DNA of 64,000 nt from Capitulum mitella (GCA_030062745.1 CP099854.1:7962014-8026013), one strand, 5' to 3'. Shown: positions 24,311 through 37,350, numbered from the stretch's first letter. Program-made: numbers and translations. The notes: generated from the sequence alone by a model not told the origin.

Positions 24311-24868
24311 TAGAAGTGGAAAGATATGGAACCAGCTAGATTGGTACACTGCAGTCTTTTAATAGTTTTTTACGGTGTTGCATCAGTGTTGTTTTTTGCA
24401 TGACTCATATTCAAACATCTCCTCGTCCTAAAGAAATACCTTTGAAATGAAAATTAAGAAACTTTCACGGCTAGCCAACGGCTCGCTGTTTGACCTATGG
24501 GTTAGGCTACGGCTGGCTGCGACTAGGGTGCTGTGGCTGTGGAGCGGGGCGGCCAAGGAAAAGTACGGCCGTATAAATCTCCACTCCTCCCCGCCGAAGT
24601 TCAAACTCAGGGAACACACATATCCGCGGAAACTCATCTGTTTTGTCCTCTCTAAGGGGTACTAAACAGCATTAACGTAAAGTTAACTGAACACTCAGAG
24701 GTATCTGAGCACAACTAGCATGGGAAGTTAAATTTTTTTCAGGACGCCCCCACCCCAAAAAAAGAAAACAGTCGAAAACGCTACAAGTATTCCTTACTGA
24801 ACATGTGCGCCACAAGAATACCGCAAACGCACTGATGTGTAAAAAAGATGAAACAGCCAATACTTTAA

Positions 24869-26091
24869 CTCTATTCCCGGCAGGGGGCTGAATCCGCCCC
24901 CCTCGGGATTTCTACTTGCCAATTCCAGGCTTTTTGACTCAGCTTCACGACACCTGGTCATTTTTCCTACCTATTTCCTACCCATTCCTCTACGTATTGT
25001 GACAAAATTTCCGAATTCTTTTTTGCTCAGGGCGTAGCCAGGCAACGTTTTTGGGAGGCACTTCAGGCCATTTTTGGTCATGTTGAGGGTAAATGGAAAA
25101 TGTCTGGCAAAAATAGTGTTTTTAAGATAGAACTTAAAACTTTACATGGATGTTTAGCTAAATAGTTGGGCAACGTGCATACACAATGCTGTTCATCTGA
25201 GGTCACTTTACAAGGTTAGGTGAAGGTAAAAAATTAAAATTTGGCTTTATAGTAATAATTTCGCCGCTTATTCTTGAAATGCCAAACCCGAAGTATATAT
25301 GACGTAGACGGGGCCCTCTACTTGTGTATCAGATGATATTAGGTCGGGTCAAGGAGCTATGACCTAAAATGTCAGTGCGCGTACCCTATATTACAATAGC
25401 CGTAAAATGGAATCTTTGAAATAGAGTGAATTCAAATGATTGCAAACGTTTACGCACAATATTAAATGCACATAAGATCATTCTAAGTGACTCCAAAGTC
25501 ACCGGAGGTCATTTAAGGTGGAAGGTCACAAGCTGATCTGAAGAACATGTAACAATGACAGTTCCCCCTTTTCATGTCCCTGGCACCGCCTATGCTAACA
25601 TTATACAAACCACGTAATACGATTTGAACTTTTTTAGCATAACATCACTAGCAGAAGCCAAAAAAGTGCTGTTGCCTTTTTTGTTCATCTAGCTGTTGAA
25701 AAAAAACTCGTCATTTTCTTAAAATCCCGTTAATGCCTATGAATTTTCTCAAAATTTCAAACATATGGACCAATGGTAAAAGTCACATTCTCTCTCATGA
25801 ATCTCTCGATTCATGCTAATTCCATCAAAATAGGTCGATAAACGAAGGAGTTATAAGAAGTCCAAAAATATCCCTCATTTTGAATTTTGCCCCCTTATAT
25901 CCATCCTTTTCAAAACTTTGAAAACCTCTTTTTTGTAAAAAATGCAGCTTACGCTACGGGAAATCGCTTGCCGTTTGTTGCGATGAGATCGGACGAATAG
26001 TTCTCGAGATCTCAGGGGGCGGGGCCGAGTCCGCCCCCTCCCCCCACCCTGCTGGGAATCGACCATACCGTCTAGCCCTCCGGGAGTAGGG
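24869..26091 (+). mobile_element. TTAA element family 2, copy B
   Basis: Starts after TTAA (24,865-24,868) with CTCTATTCCCGGCAGGGGG and ends CTCCGGGAGTAGGG followed by CTAA, a mutated TTAA. It is colinear with copy A read in reverse, including the block around TCACTTTACAAGG and the block around AACATTATACAAAC. Confidence 0.78.
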
Positions 26092-26439
26092 CTAAGGCTC
26101 CAGAACGATTGCAGCGATCCTTTGCCAAAAGTATTCATTGATCTGGGTGAATGACTCAATCGACTGCGCCTTACAAAAACCTGGACGACAACGAACGTAC
26201 CAGATCGCTAGCAAAAACCGGCCATCCATTTCCCTTAACAGCCGCAGTTAGCGGTTACGCAAGCCACTTCATTACCGGCGACGGGGCTTCGCTTTGACGT
26301 GCGTCAAAACATTGCCGCTTTGATGGTGATGATGATCGCCTCGAGCGTCGTCCAGGAGGCGTGTCTGGTGGCGTGGACTCGGCTATTTTGGTCGCGGCAC
26401 GAAAGGCACCGCCCGGCCGTTGTCATGATTCAGGGGAGG

Positions 26440-26560
26440 TCCTGTGCATGTGGAAGCCAGGCAATCGCCGTCTGGTGTGGCGGTCTTTTGCCACAATTAC
26501 CCCGACAGAGTGACTTAATTAGCTCCTTTTGGGTTTGAATCCTGCCTCAGTGAATACTAT
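26440..26560 (+). other. tRNA-like remnant (B box GGGTTTGAATCC)
   Basis: GGGTTTGAATCCTGCC at 26,531-26,546 resembles a T arm. The upstream half has no clear A box. Intronic. Confidence 0.3.
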
Positions 26561-27420
26561 GCTGTTGCAAAGCAGAATAAGAAACATTATGGGTTGAGAA
26601 AGACCGGCCTGTGAGCTACGACGACGTGCTACCTGAATTTAAGCCAGTATGAAAGTCAAACGCACGGTCGCCACGTGTTTCACGCCCACGCAGTGCGTCA
26701 GCTTACTAGCTTGCAACAAGGCTGAAAAAGCGCCTCCTGCCATGTCTTTTTCCTGGTTCCGATTCTGTGATTCCCTGCAATTTTTTTTATTGACGGCAGT
26801 GTATCCATTCTATATCAGTGAGAGAGAGAAGGTGACCCCATATACCCTTCTGTGCGAGAGGATATCAGCCGTGCTGGGAGAGGCCGAACGGTGGATCGAT
26901 ATTGAGTTCAGGAAAGCAGCAGAACGTGTTCTAAATTTTGCACAAATCTTGTCTCGAGAACTATTGGATAGGGTGTTGTGCGTACGCAAGTAAAGACATA
27001 TTTCTGACAAAGGAAAAAAAGGCAATTTTCCACATGCTCCTAAATTCATCTAAAAGAAATAATTTGCCTTGCTCTCCCCCAGATCCATCCATCCGTGACA
27101 ACACGATAACGATGCTTCGTGCCGTCGCTTTCGGTGTGCTTTTCACGTACTCCAGAGAACGAGAATGCCACAAGTGTGACCACAGGTTTAGGGGAGAGAG
27201 GTAGGGGGCCGGCCAGTTGTAGGTGCTTGGACATTTAAAGCATATTATATCGCAAATTAACTATCGCAAATTAACTCGTGTTTTTATCCGAGACAGTATG
27301 ATTTCAGCCTACAATCGTAGGAGTCAGTGTGCTTGTCCTACAGGCCTACCGATGCTGCAGGTGGTCTGGAACTGGGCATCGCCGCCACTCTTTTGTAGGG
27401 CAGCCGCATCGTACATCTGC

Positions 27421-27454
27421 ATTTCGGGACATTACATGCATCATGTCCCGAAAT
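27421..27454. repeat. Perfect 12-bp hairpin
   Basis: ATTTCGGGACAT at 27,421-27,432, a 10-base spacer, then ATGTCCCGAAAT at 27,443-27,454. It has no T run after it and no known role. It lies in the TM6-TM7 intron. Confidence 0.7.
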
Positions 27455-28354
27455 TCTTCACTTTCGAATGTTCAAAGCAATTTTCCGCTGTTGCGCTCCT
27501 GTGCCGGATTTAGCCGCATCCCATTACGGTCCTTGTGCGGTGTCACGAGCAGGTTCAGGTCAATGGATGTTCGTGCGATGTGGACATTCATTGCCCTGTA
27601 CTGAGGCATAATGGTGGATGACTAGAAAACATGTTCTTAATGAATTGAGGCTTTAAGCATTACTCGGCGTGTTTACTTCTCTCCGTTCTTTTTCGTTTAT
27701 TGGCAGAACTTAAACTTGCGATAAAGTTCATGTCCGCACTCAAAATTTCTCAACAATCCCCACTTTAAGTTCTTAAGTAGACTAGAATAAAATTATCAGC
27801 AGTTCTAAAGTAATCCCTAACACTAGAAACGTCTCACAGTTAAACTCAACGATGTCGAGTCCATTGTTCCCGACAAAGACTGTCCATCTGCATCGTACTT
27901 TTAACAGCAGAACTACTGAGTTTTTTATTTTTTTTCTTGACATGACATGAGTTTTTTGATTTTTTCTTGACATAGACATTTTTTCTTGATACTTTCCAAA
28001 AGAAGCTCATTTACAGTTTCAACACGATCCGTTTCGTGGGACTGAGATGCAATCGCACGCATTCTGATTGGCCTAGCCATCGGTTCACGCCCCTCACGCC
28101 ACCGGTTTACGCCCCCCCCCCCCTCCTCGCTTAATTGCGAAGCCACTTCTTATTGGATTTTCACCATGTCATTCATTCAGTATTCCATCTGCATCTCATT
28201 CCGTGCTACCTCACCATCCTGTACCACCTGGCCTGGATCGTTTCTGTTTGTAGGATATGTATAAGACGAGTCGGTGAAGCCAGGAGATAACTTTGTTCTT
28301 ACTTTGTTGCTTGTAACTGGGGGCTTATTGAGTGTGAAAGATGTCAGTTGTTGC

Positions 28355-28690
28355 CGCAGTTTTGTTCATATCAGAACGCGAAAACGAGTGGCACGAGCGA
28401 GATCACCACTGGTTTAACTATCACGCAAGCAGTCAGAATCTGTCACACTACTGCTCTGGGATATCAACGCTACGTGGCCGCTCAGTTCAGTAAAAATCTC
28501 CCGAACGAAAATATGCCATGGCATATTTTCGTCATATCAAGACACGAGAACGACTAACACGAGCGAGATCACCACTAGTTTAACTATGACACACGCAGTC
28601 AGAAACCTGCCACATACTGCTTTGGGACAGCCGCGCTGCGTTCAGTTCAGTAGAAATCCCCCTAGAAAAAATATGCTATGGTGCGGCACC
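28355..28690 (+). repeat. 166-bp tandem dimer just 3' of the TM6 exon
   Basis: CACGAGCGAGATCACCACT begins at 28,392 and again at 28,558. The surrounding TCACGCAAGCAGTCAGAA and CAGTTCAGTA blocks also repeat. The junction forms a 26-bp perfect palindrome (28,506-28,531). Confidence 0.8.
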
Positions 28691-28765
28691 TCCTATAGCC
28701 ACTCTGCCACCCCCCTCCCCCCCCTCCCTCGTGACATCTGACTCCACTCCTGTGATCTCACTCAC

Positions 28766-28866
28766 TCGTTAATGACGGGGAAGATGGCTTGCAGGACGTA
28801 GTAGAGTTGATAGGGCAGCCAGCAGATGACGAACATCACCACCACGATAACCAGCATCTTCAGCAC
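28766..28866 (-). CDS. Lkr: Leucokinin receptor-like GPCR, TM6 exon
   Basis: The exon has 101 bases. It starts in phase 0 after a GCCAG acceptor and ends two bases into a codon before a GTGAGTGAG donor. It encodes VLKMLVIVVVMFVICWLPY and then QLYYVLQAIFPVIN. This is TM6 with the class A CWxP motif (CWLP), which acts as the activation toggle, followed by extracellular loop 3. The two leftover bases GA join the first G of the next exon to make GAG, giving VINEF. This exact phase fit across a 14 kb intron supports both exons. VLKML right after the preceding KRK gives KRKVLKML, the conserved basic entry to TM6 in kinin receptors. Codon choice is strongly G/C-ending, unlike the AT-rich surroundings. 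Confidence 0.88.
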
Positions 28867-29891
28867 CTGGCGACGTCAGTGACAGCTGCGTCATTGTGCG
28901 TTCACTGGGCGCTGGGGAAGAGCAGCACTCTCGCGTGACAAAGCGAAAAGGTGTTGTGTGCCATTAATAAGCTATAGACTGGTGCAAACAGGTCCGTGAT
29001 TTCTTTGTCTGGTTCTGCGACGAAGAGCTACAGTTACACTGCTTTCTTTTTTATCGGCCGCCACCCAAGAAAAGGCAACCAGGAGTGCAACCGCCCTGAG
29101 ACTTAACAACGGCACCATACGTTAGCACCGAAACATGAAAAAGATACCAGTTGCGGTACTCCCAGCTGAGAGATGGAAATATTGCTAGCAAATATACTAC
29201 TACAAAGCATATTATTTTAATGCACATAAGAATCCAAAAAGAAAGTTGGAACTAGTCATATTCACAGGCCGTACATGCCTGAACACTACATTATCCCAAG
29301 TCGAAAATACCATTGCCGGTGTTAGTAGCAATTTTGCATTCACACAAGTCCAGATTTGCGTATTTGACTGTTGCAGTAGAGCTCATAATCATCATCATCT
29401 AGGCTGAATAATTTTTCAGGATCTTTTAGTAATCCTGTTTCTAGTACACAAATGAAGCTCCATTTGTGTTTCAAAGTAATATACGTGAACTGATTTCATC
29501 ACATTTCCTCGTCATAAATCTTCCTTTAGGCTTATTTTAAAGCCACCCACGTCAATAAAAAAAGGCCGAATGTTTTCAAAATGCGAATGTGTAAGCGGTA
29601 AATCATCAGATATTATATTGGTGAACAGGTCAAAAGTTTTGCTTTTAAATTAGCTAAATAGTCTGTCGAAGCAATGATAATCCATATGGAAAACAAATCA
29701 CTCACCCAACGTACACAGTAAATATCAGGCACCGGTTGTGCGTAGCTTTTCCGGTTCTTAGTCACGTCAAGATGAATCCTACGCGAAGGTGGACATGTAA
29801 TAAATAAGTAGAAATAATAGACATCTTGTTCCACCACACATTGACGGAAAAAACAAAGCCACATGACAGAACACATCATTCTCACCATTGC

Positions 29892-30011
29892 TTTCAGTTG
29901 AATGTGGGATACCCTGATGCATGTTATGTAACCAGAAGAAAAATCAAGTGATTCCCATTGTCAGGCCAAGTAGTGGTGATGCAAATTTCACCTCACACGC
30001 CAAACGCACAC
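29892..30011 (-). repeat. 120-bp dispersed repeat, copy in reverse orientation
   Basis: Read in reverse it matches 34,577-34,695 over nearly its whole length, including the identical run around TTGATTTTTCTTCTGGTTAC and ATAACATGCATCAGGGTATC. It lies in the TM5-TM6 intron. Confidence 0.75.
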
Positions 30012-31264
30012 AGACAGAACATTCCTGTGCAACTCACAAGAAACGTGAGCCTCAACCACCCACTGAGCCAAGAATAGGGGAATGACCTAACTTACGTGAC
30101 CTTGGTCAGTGACCTGATACGAACAGAAGCTGAGAGTTGTGTATAACATGGGCAAACGGCGTAAAAAAGGCACATTTCCCTCCCCCCAGCGGATGGGCCC
30201 TGTTGGAGGCGGTGGCCTTGCCGGGACAAAACATCGTCCGCCGCCGCTGAATAACCTATGTCGCTGACACGTGACGAGAGGCGCTGCGCCCCAGGCCTGA
30301 CCGAGCGGCGCGTCCCGTCGCCATGGTGACGGCCGCCGCCGCCGCCGCCGCCGTGTGTCGGCTCTTCCTGGAAGCGACCCCGACGGGGACGGCCACGTGC
30401 CGCAGATTTAAAACCGGAGCCGGGGGCTGCGGGCGGAGTGAAAGGGAGGGAAGAGCTTGGAGAGGTTCTGTTTTATGGCCAGGCTCGCTGTGCTCTGCAA
30501 TTCATGGACGAGGACTGCCTCGAGAAGACAAGTGCCGGACCACGATGGCATGCGTGTTATCCTCGTTTTGCGTCGGATTCTAAGCTGACCGGGGTACGTT
30601 TTGCGTCACCTCGCCACTGCTTTACTCCGGACAGCCACGACCTTTCCGAGATGACGCAGTGACCCGCCCGGGTCAACGACGGGCATAAAACACGATGATA
30701 ACCTGCATTCCATCGGGATCCAGGCAGATGTCCGGTCGGGAATTTGAGTTCCTGAGGCCGCCCACTGAGTATCGATTTTAATGTGTTACTGCTTACGCTG
30801 GTAAAAAATGACTTGGCCCATATGCCTCCCGAACACGCAAACCGTGCTCGGCTGGCTACTCCCAGGAAGGATAAATGAATTCTTCCTAATCGCAATGGAT
30901 CTAAATAAGGGTCGAAATTAGGCCAGACCAAACCACGAATTCTGTCCAAGTCAGGATTCCATACTCTTCGCAGTATCGACACGACACAACGAATATTTCA
31001 CTTTTTCGTGTTCAACGGTCTGAAGAGAGATGTGCGCCCGGCCATTGTTGACCACTTCGCCATCCCTGGCGAGGCGGGGTAGCGGTACGAGCCCGCCCTC
31101 CGGTCCTTGACCTCCAGAACGTGACACGACAGGTCAAATCCGGAACGATCCCCTGTACACTTGAGTGCTCACCATCGGCGCTAATTGATTTATGCGTGTA
31201 TTTCGAAGCAAATAAAAAATCATTTGGTCTAGGAAGTAATCGGCCCTGTCAAATCATACGTCTG

Positions 31265-31495
31265 ATCTAGTATGGCCTGGTGCGATGTGACGTGACGTGG
31301 TGCCTAGTACGGTATAGTGTGGTCTGGTATGATTTCGTGTGGTTTGGTATGGTGCGATATAGTGTGATGTGGCGTGGTGTGGTCTGGTGTCATATGCACT
31401 GGTATGTTGTAGCGTGATCTGGTCTGGCAGTGTCTGGTATAATATGGTCTCGTTTGCTGTCGTAAGGTGTGCTCTGGTGCGGTCTGGTTCAATCT
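31265..31495 (+). repeat. Degenerate GTGTGGTCTGGTATG-rich tract
   Basis: Purine/T-rich imperfect repeats of GTGTGGTCTG, GTGGTTTGGTATG and similar words. Intronic. No coding value, although the reverse strand is open. Confidence 0.75.
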
Positions 31496-34308
31496 GATTT
31501 TATATTTTACGAGCGTCGGTTGATGCTGCCAGAGACCAGCGTGGGAAACAGGACACTGGTGCTGCTTTATTTTCTGCCAGTTTTCCCGCGCTAGCTGGTG
31601 CACTTAACGTAAGCCCTTACCAGTGTGACACACGAAATCAAACTTGAAAAATGACTCGGGGTCATGGCAATATTTCCCTTTTGCAGTTTTCTGACCGTTC
31701 AGTTCGCCCGGCCTTGCATGGGAATAATATTAAGTTCTCATGTTCCGGGCGGATTTCTCAAGCAGTGGTTATTTGGGGTCTTGCAAATAGGGTGAGGCGG
31801 TCTACAGGTTATCTGATTGTTTCCCACTCAGTCATGCGTGACTGGCTGGGTGCATCTCAATAGCCCTACGTGGGTGGATCGTCGCAGTTTATCAAAAACA
31901 TAACGAGCTTGTCCTGGAAACCAAAACACGGACCGATCCTAGTCTGTTCGTGTTACGGCGTACCGAAAAGACCAAAACACAGTTTCCACTTTCTTGTTTT
32001 TTCTTTTATCTATTTCTTTTTTAGCTTTAAATATATTTTGCGACGTACATTGATTCAAATCATACTCGTATCCACCTGTATGGGTAATTCGTCAATGAAC
32101 TGAATTGAACTGATCTAAACTGAACTGATATGTCGCCTGGATCCAGTCCTGCCACAACGTTTATTACGCGCATCACATGAATGACATTGTGATGGGGGGG
32201 ATTAGCTTAGCACCGCAGTTTTGCTTTCGAAAGTTGGCACTTCAGAGATTATAACTGGGATATATCTAAGCACCTTCATCACTACCCTTTATAAATCGGC
32301 CACGAAAAATTATCCGTCAGTAAATTTTCTAAATGCTTGCAGAAATCACTTCCGGTCGCATCTGCAGTGGACGGGCTCTAGGGAACATCGACGAAAAACT
32401 TTTTGCGCACGTTGTGATGATAGTTGCTAGGGGTTCTCGGGGTCGGAAAATATGCATGTGCTAAAACTGTTCATGAAGTGTCGCCGATTTTGGCTGGGGC
32501 GGTTCCAGGAATGGAGCTGTGACTTTAAGTGGAATTCCATACTTTGTAATGGTAGTTATGCAGGGTCGGATCCGGGAGAAGGAATCCAGAGGGCTAGGTT
32601 GTAACTAAATGAAGTGGCTTGAATTACCTTTCAGTAGTAATTTCTTATGATTGCCACACTTTTGAACCAATTCACTAACCTTGGCAACTTATCACAGCAA
32701 CTGCCATGCGTGACATACTAAACTCATTTCATTTTTGTCTGGCAGTCCAGTGAAAATGCAGACAAATAAAAATCCTGGAAACCAACATGGTACATGTTGC
32801 CGTCATGTGCAAAAGTATCAGTTGCCAAATTAGTGCAGAGAACAGTAGCCTCAAGCAGGCGTCAGCCGTGTGCATAAGGGGCTGGGAGTCAGATTCAGGG
32901 CTATTCCGAACTCACAAACTGAGCTCACCAAAGGCACCGCAGAATTCCGTCTACTTCCATACGATGCAAGCCAAAATGAATGATTGCACACTGAGTCGTA
33001 AGCGCCATAATGGCCACTGTGCCAAGCAAGTTTCATTCATTTTTCAGTGGACCAACATTGCTTAGTGTGAATCACAGCTAACTCTAAACACATCATCTAT
33101 GTTGTCTTTTACATACTTTTCCGCATTTTCCGAACAATTTTCGATACATCCTGTTCCAGTACGATCGTTTATCTTGTCTGCGTCAGCAATGTCTACACCA
33201 TCTCTACATCGTCGGAGAGCCTGGCAGGTTTGTACGATAGTTATGGGCATGGATCTTTGGGTATTTTGAGGAAAGCATGGTTTTCCGAAGGAAATGTGCC
33301 ATGTATGCCCTTCATCAAGCATAGTGTAAATCATTTCCTTCCTCTGTGACATTTTCATTCACCTGAGGCATACGTAGTCAGCGTTTAAAGAGGACATACG
33401 ATCCAAAATCGAGATAGCATTTGAGTCGAGCACTGCAGGCCAGCTGGGACACAGTCAAAGAAATTCTGGAAGGTACCGGGTAAGTCTGCTAGATATGTGT
33501 TTGAAAACTAAAAGTATTCCGTGCCTCGAAAAGAAATGGATTTTAATTCAAGCACATTTGTTTTATGTAATTTTTGAAGTATAGTATCACTTAATAGCAG
33601 TTTTCAGAAAACTAGCACTATTGCCCGTAGAACTTTCATGACGTTTTTTCTTACCCTCTGATTTAATTTTAACCGAAAAGCAAATTGTGAAGTTCTGCCC
33701 CACATTGCAAAACATAACCAACACCGTAGCGTTCTGAGACCAGTCCGTCGGTCCTGCGTCATCATTGTCGACGTTACGTTTGTTGCTTTCACACACCGGT
33801 ATGAACACACCTCAAGCTTAGAAACTGCAGGCTTACGCAGCGGGGTAATTCAAAATTGCGTCCGTTTCACACGTCGTCATTGGTAACTGGAGTTGGTTCA
33901 TGCATTTTGATGTAACCATGGTCATTCATATAAATTTGAACACCGCTGGACCTCACTGCGTGATTCTTGTTGCGCGCAAGGGAAGTACAAATTGAAATTA
34001 CGAGGTTTCTTGGCAAAACTTATGGTATTAAAGAAAGCAGAGCGTTTGGAAATGCCCGTTGGTCATTAGGGTAATAAGACAGCCATGGGAGTCCGGGATT
34101 CCTTCACGTGACTCTAACTGTTTATATTCTTGCTCTTTTTTCGGCGCATCATTCAGGTACAGAACTGAATGCCGGTTGCGAGTCACACATGCGGACACCG
34201 CAAAAACTAGTTCACGTTTTCAATGTCACTGCCGCGCCATCTTCGCAACGAACATGACGTGAGGGTCCACAGCTGCTCAATGTCAAGAAATGAATGCAAA
34301 TACCTTAA

Positions 34309-35509
34309 CCCTCCGCCCCCGACGGGGCGTTGACCGCCCTCTGGGGTTTTCCAGGATTGCAGGAGGACGAACAAACGCAGCGCCACCAAACTTCGTGCAC
34401 CTTTTACATTGCCATTTTTACACCTTGTGTCGAAGTTCTGACCTCGGGTCACGTCAGGTGTCTGACCTAGATTAGGTGAAGCGGACGTATGTCCAAAAAA
34501 GTTCAACACTCTGTAACGTTTTCGGAAAATATGATATCACAGTTATATACATGATATTATTATATACATAATATCGGTGTGCGTCTGGGGTGTGAGGTGA
34601 AATTCGCACCACCACTACTGGAGCTGACAATGGGAATCACTTGATTTTTCTTCTGGTTACATAACATGCATCAGGGTATCTCACACTCACCTGAACTTTC
34701 AGTGATTAGAGATCTTGGTAGATGCAACAGATCTGCTGTCCCAGATGATTTGGAGTTTTCCGAGTCATTGACCAAAGGTCAAGCTCATTTTTAAGACATG
34801 TCGTTTTTTCGGGAATTGATGGAATTTTTCACAACATTTTTAGTGCTGGGTAATGCAGATATCTAGTTGCTGTCATTAGGCGAAGTATCAGTGACTTCCA
34901 GCCATTGATCTGAGGTCAGGTCACGAATAACTGTTATGAACCAAAATGCACCGCCGCCAAAATCAGCGATGAATTAATCGGAACGGGTGAAATTGGCAGA
35001 ACTGGCTCACACAGTTCCAAGTAATACCAGGAAGCTCAAAATTTTTCAAGAAACTGCATATTTCGGAAACCAACAGAATCTCGCGAGTAAACCTCCGCCA
35101 GTTGGTTTGACTGGTAACTGTCGAATTTTCCCAAAATTTAAGCATGAGAAACCATCACAGGAGCCAGTAGGATCAATAAAGTTTACATGAATAGGCTAAT
35201 GTTACGAAAGTAAAGAAACGCTAAAATTAGTTCCCGTGAACTTCATACTGCGTACGGCCTTGAGATGCAGGTCGTTTCTCGGTCTCATGCAGTCGGTTAT
35301 GAGAAAACATATGAAGGACGTAAAGGGCTTACATATTACCTGAAACAAAAAATGAGACCAGTTTTGAGTTCTACTTTTCACGAGCTTTCCAACCGTGTGC
35401 TTATTCTTATCGCGCGGTTAACGCGAGGGGGGAGCCGAGAGTCGGAGGGGGGGCGGTCAGCCACCCCCAAGTCGAGTGTGATCGGCGCCGACCGCCAGTC
35501 GGGCGCGGG
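34309..35509 (+). mobile_element. TTAA element family 1, copy in receptor intron, interrupted by a small insertion
   Basis: TTAA at 34,305-34,308, then CCCTCCGCCCCCGACGGGGCG, colinear with the 3.25 kb copy. The right end is degraded (GGGCGCGGGCCAAC, TTAA lost). Relative to the other copies it carries about 150 extra bases at about 34,535-34,695, which include a repeat also present inverted at 29.9 kb. Confidence 0.72.
34577..34695 (+). repeat. 120-bp dispersed repeat, copy inserted in a TTAA element
   Basis: Sits inside the family 1 copy at 34.3-35.5 kb and is absent from the other family 1 copies, so it is a later insertion. It is nearly identical to 29,892-30,011 in reverse. The flanking 34,535-34,576 is an AT-rich stretch with repeated ATATACAT. 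Confidence 0.75.
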
Positions 35510-35909
35510 CCAACAGCAAGTGCCAAACTGGCATCTAGCAAAAAATGCGTTTTTCGCATTATTCCTCACTATTTCGAGTCGAAAACCATTGCACATTATC
35601 TTTCAGGATCAAATGCGTTCATGAAATACCAAATAGCTATGTTTGTTTGCATTCGCCGAAGTTCGTATATTTCCTTTAAGCAAGTCTGAAAGTACATAAT
35701 GATTTACGCGTTTGTTTCAACGCTTTGGACAACCCACATATAATGTGGCTTTTCCCATCCCAGCATCACGGGATGTAAGACAGCATGGTATGGGTGGAGA
35801 TTCCAGTCATACGAACTGTTTTACAGGCAGCTGGGATACAATGTGCTACAAGTCACCCAATTACACTCTTCCGTTACGCTAAACAAGAATAAAGAACAAC
35901 AAGGAACTT

Positions 35910-37350
35910 AAGCCAAAATAACGAGCAAGTTACGTTGTCCTGTCTCAAAAGCGTCCTTGAGTTGTTTTTAAGTGATTCGTGTTTCTGGCTTCTTAAATCT
36001 GACGGCAATCGGTTACATGAACCAGGAGCTCGGTAGACAAACTGTCGCCTGCCAGCCTTGGTTTGGAGGCGTGACAGGGGAGGAAGGTCTTTCCGTCGTC
36101 TGCTTCTAGAGCTAAATTTTCAATTTAGGTTGAAGAAAGAGGCCGAAGACGATGGCTTTCACCACTCGCGAACACTATGGGTGAAAGTAAGGCAATGATA
36201 AGCAGCCAATTGTGTGAAGGTGAGCCAGCCTGGTCCTCTCTAAACGCCCGATATATGTTAGGATTTTCATCTTTCAGACACCATCCTTGCACAGAAAATG
36301 GTTTCCTTTCGAAGTTATTTATGATTTTATCAGAGCAATGGCCAAAGACAGACATACAGTAACGTGCGTGTGAGAGGACCAGGCCATGAACGATGGTGGC
36401 TATGTGTTGTGGTAGGTAATCACGTACTGAGTCCAACCGGTAGCCCGAAACATCATATGTGATGTGTGCTTCGTGAGTGTCCCGCGACGGGCTGAGATCG
36501 AAGATGACTCCCAGGTTCCGCACCGTGGGTTCGGGCCAATGCTCCCTCCACGAAAGCTGATCCTAATTGATGGAGCATTGTAAAACTTCTAGCAATTGTC
36601 GAAAGCCATTAGCTGGGTTTTTGCTGCGTGCGTCTTCGAAGAATTTGCTTGGAACAAAACGTCCAGAGAGACGACACAAAGTTTCATGCGGCCAATCAGG
36701 GCAGCAATATCGTCTTTACCACCGGAAACTGAAATCGGCGTGTCATCGGTGTACTGGCCGACGTGTGCCTCGGGCACAAAGAAACTCAGGTCATTGGTGT
36801 CACGGTGCACAGTAATGGCTGCAGCGGTCCAGACAGGTACTTGCGCGCAAGAAGGATGATCGATAGAAAAGCTCTGGGTATGGTTAATGAGGTAGCATCG
36901 GAACCGTTTAAGGTCGACTCCATGCAGCCGTAATTTAGTTGAAAGCTTAGAGTGGTCAATTACGTCGAAACATTCTCTCAAATCGATCGGACAGAGGAGA
37001 GTGACCTCTCCACTGTCAGTGGAAGAGAGGATGTGGTCACATGCACTGATCAGCGCGGTCTCGGTAGACTGGTGTGGCTTAACGCCGTGCCGAGCAGGCG
37101 AGAAAAGATTGTGGTGAGAAAGATGCGCGTGAAGTTAGCGCTCCACTATCCGCTCAACAATCTTGGCAATGACAGGAACAAAGGAGATGAGTCTGAAGTT
37201 GGCAGGGATGGAATGAGGACCGGATTTCTGGATAGGAGGTACGATGGAGCGTTTCCGGATGTTTGGCAAATAGCCGTTACCGAGGCAGGTGTTGATGTTC
37301 AGCAGCGGCACGCTATTGCGTCAAAGCACACTTTAAATGTCGTATGCACA
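35910..37350 (-). pseudogene. Decayed CR1/Jockey-like LINE, reverse transcriptase and 3' part
   Basis: Degenerate reverse transcriptase of a non-LTR retrotransposon on the minus strand, in the same orientation as the receptor gene whose intron it occupies. In order, broken over several frames: a VPPIQKSG-type fingers segment and an FRLISFVPVIAKIVERIV stretch near 37.1-37.25 kb; FDVIDHSKLSTKLRLHGVD near 36.93 kb; the catalytic region QYTDDTPISVSGGKDDI near 36.75 kb, with YTDD in place of YADD; KTHAAKTQLMAFDN; then RNLGVIFDLS near 36.5 kb and LSHARYCMSVFG. A C-terminal stretch like LSTELLVH and YRAPGS with LPSDLR reaches about 35.95 kb. No complete reading frame remains. The endonuclease and 5' end are not visible, as expected for a 5'-truncated insertion. 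Confidence 0.8.

Larger units (their letters stand above)
14691..28765 (-). other. Receptor intron between TM6 and TM7 (about 14.1 kb)
   Basis: GTGAGTGAG donor and TGTTCCAG acceptor, with phases that match exactly. Contents listed separately: minisatellites at 16.0, 19.4 and 20.3 kb, two TTAA-element copies (22.6 and 24.9 kb), a tandem 253-bp unit, a tRNA-like remnant at 26.5 kb, a hairpin at 27.4 kb and a 166-bp dimer at 28.4 kb. GC-rich patches near 16.65-16.9 and 17.8-18.6 kb contain open frames on both strands but no recognisable protein. The rest, including 14.9-15.9, 21.3-22.5 and 26.6-28.3 kb, shows nothing I can identify. Confidence 0.75.

Noticed and set aside
30323..30583. Open frame starting MVTAAAAAAA with a good start context
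   Set aside because: The alanine run is a (GCC)n trinucleotide repeat. Nothing recognisable follows and there is no splice or codon support.
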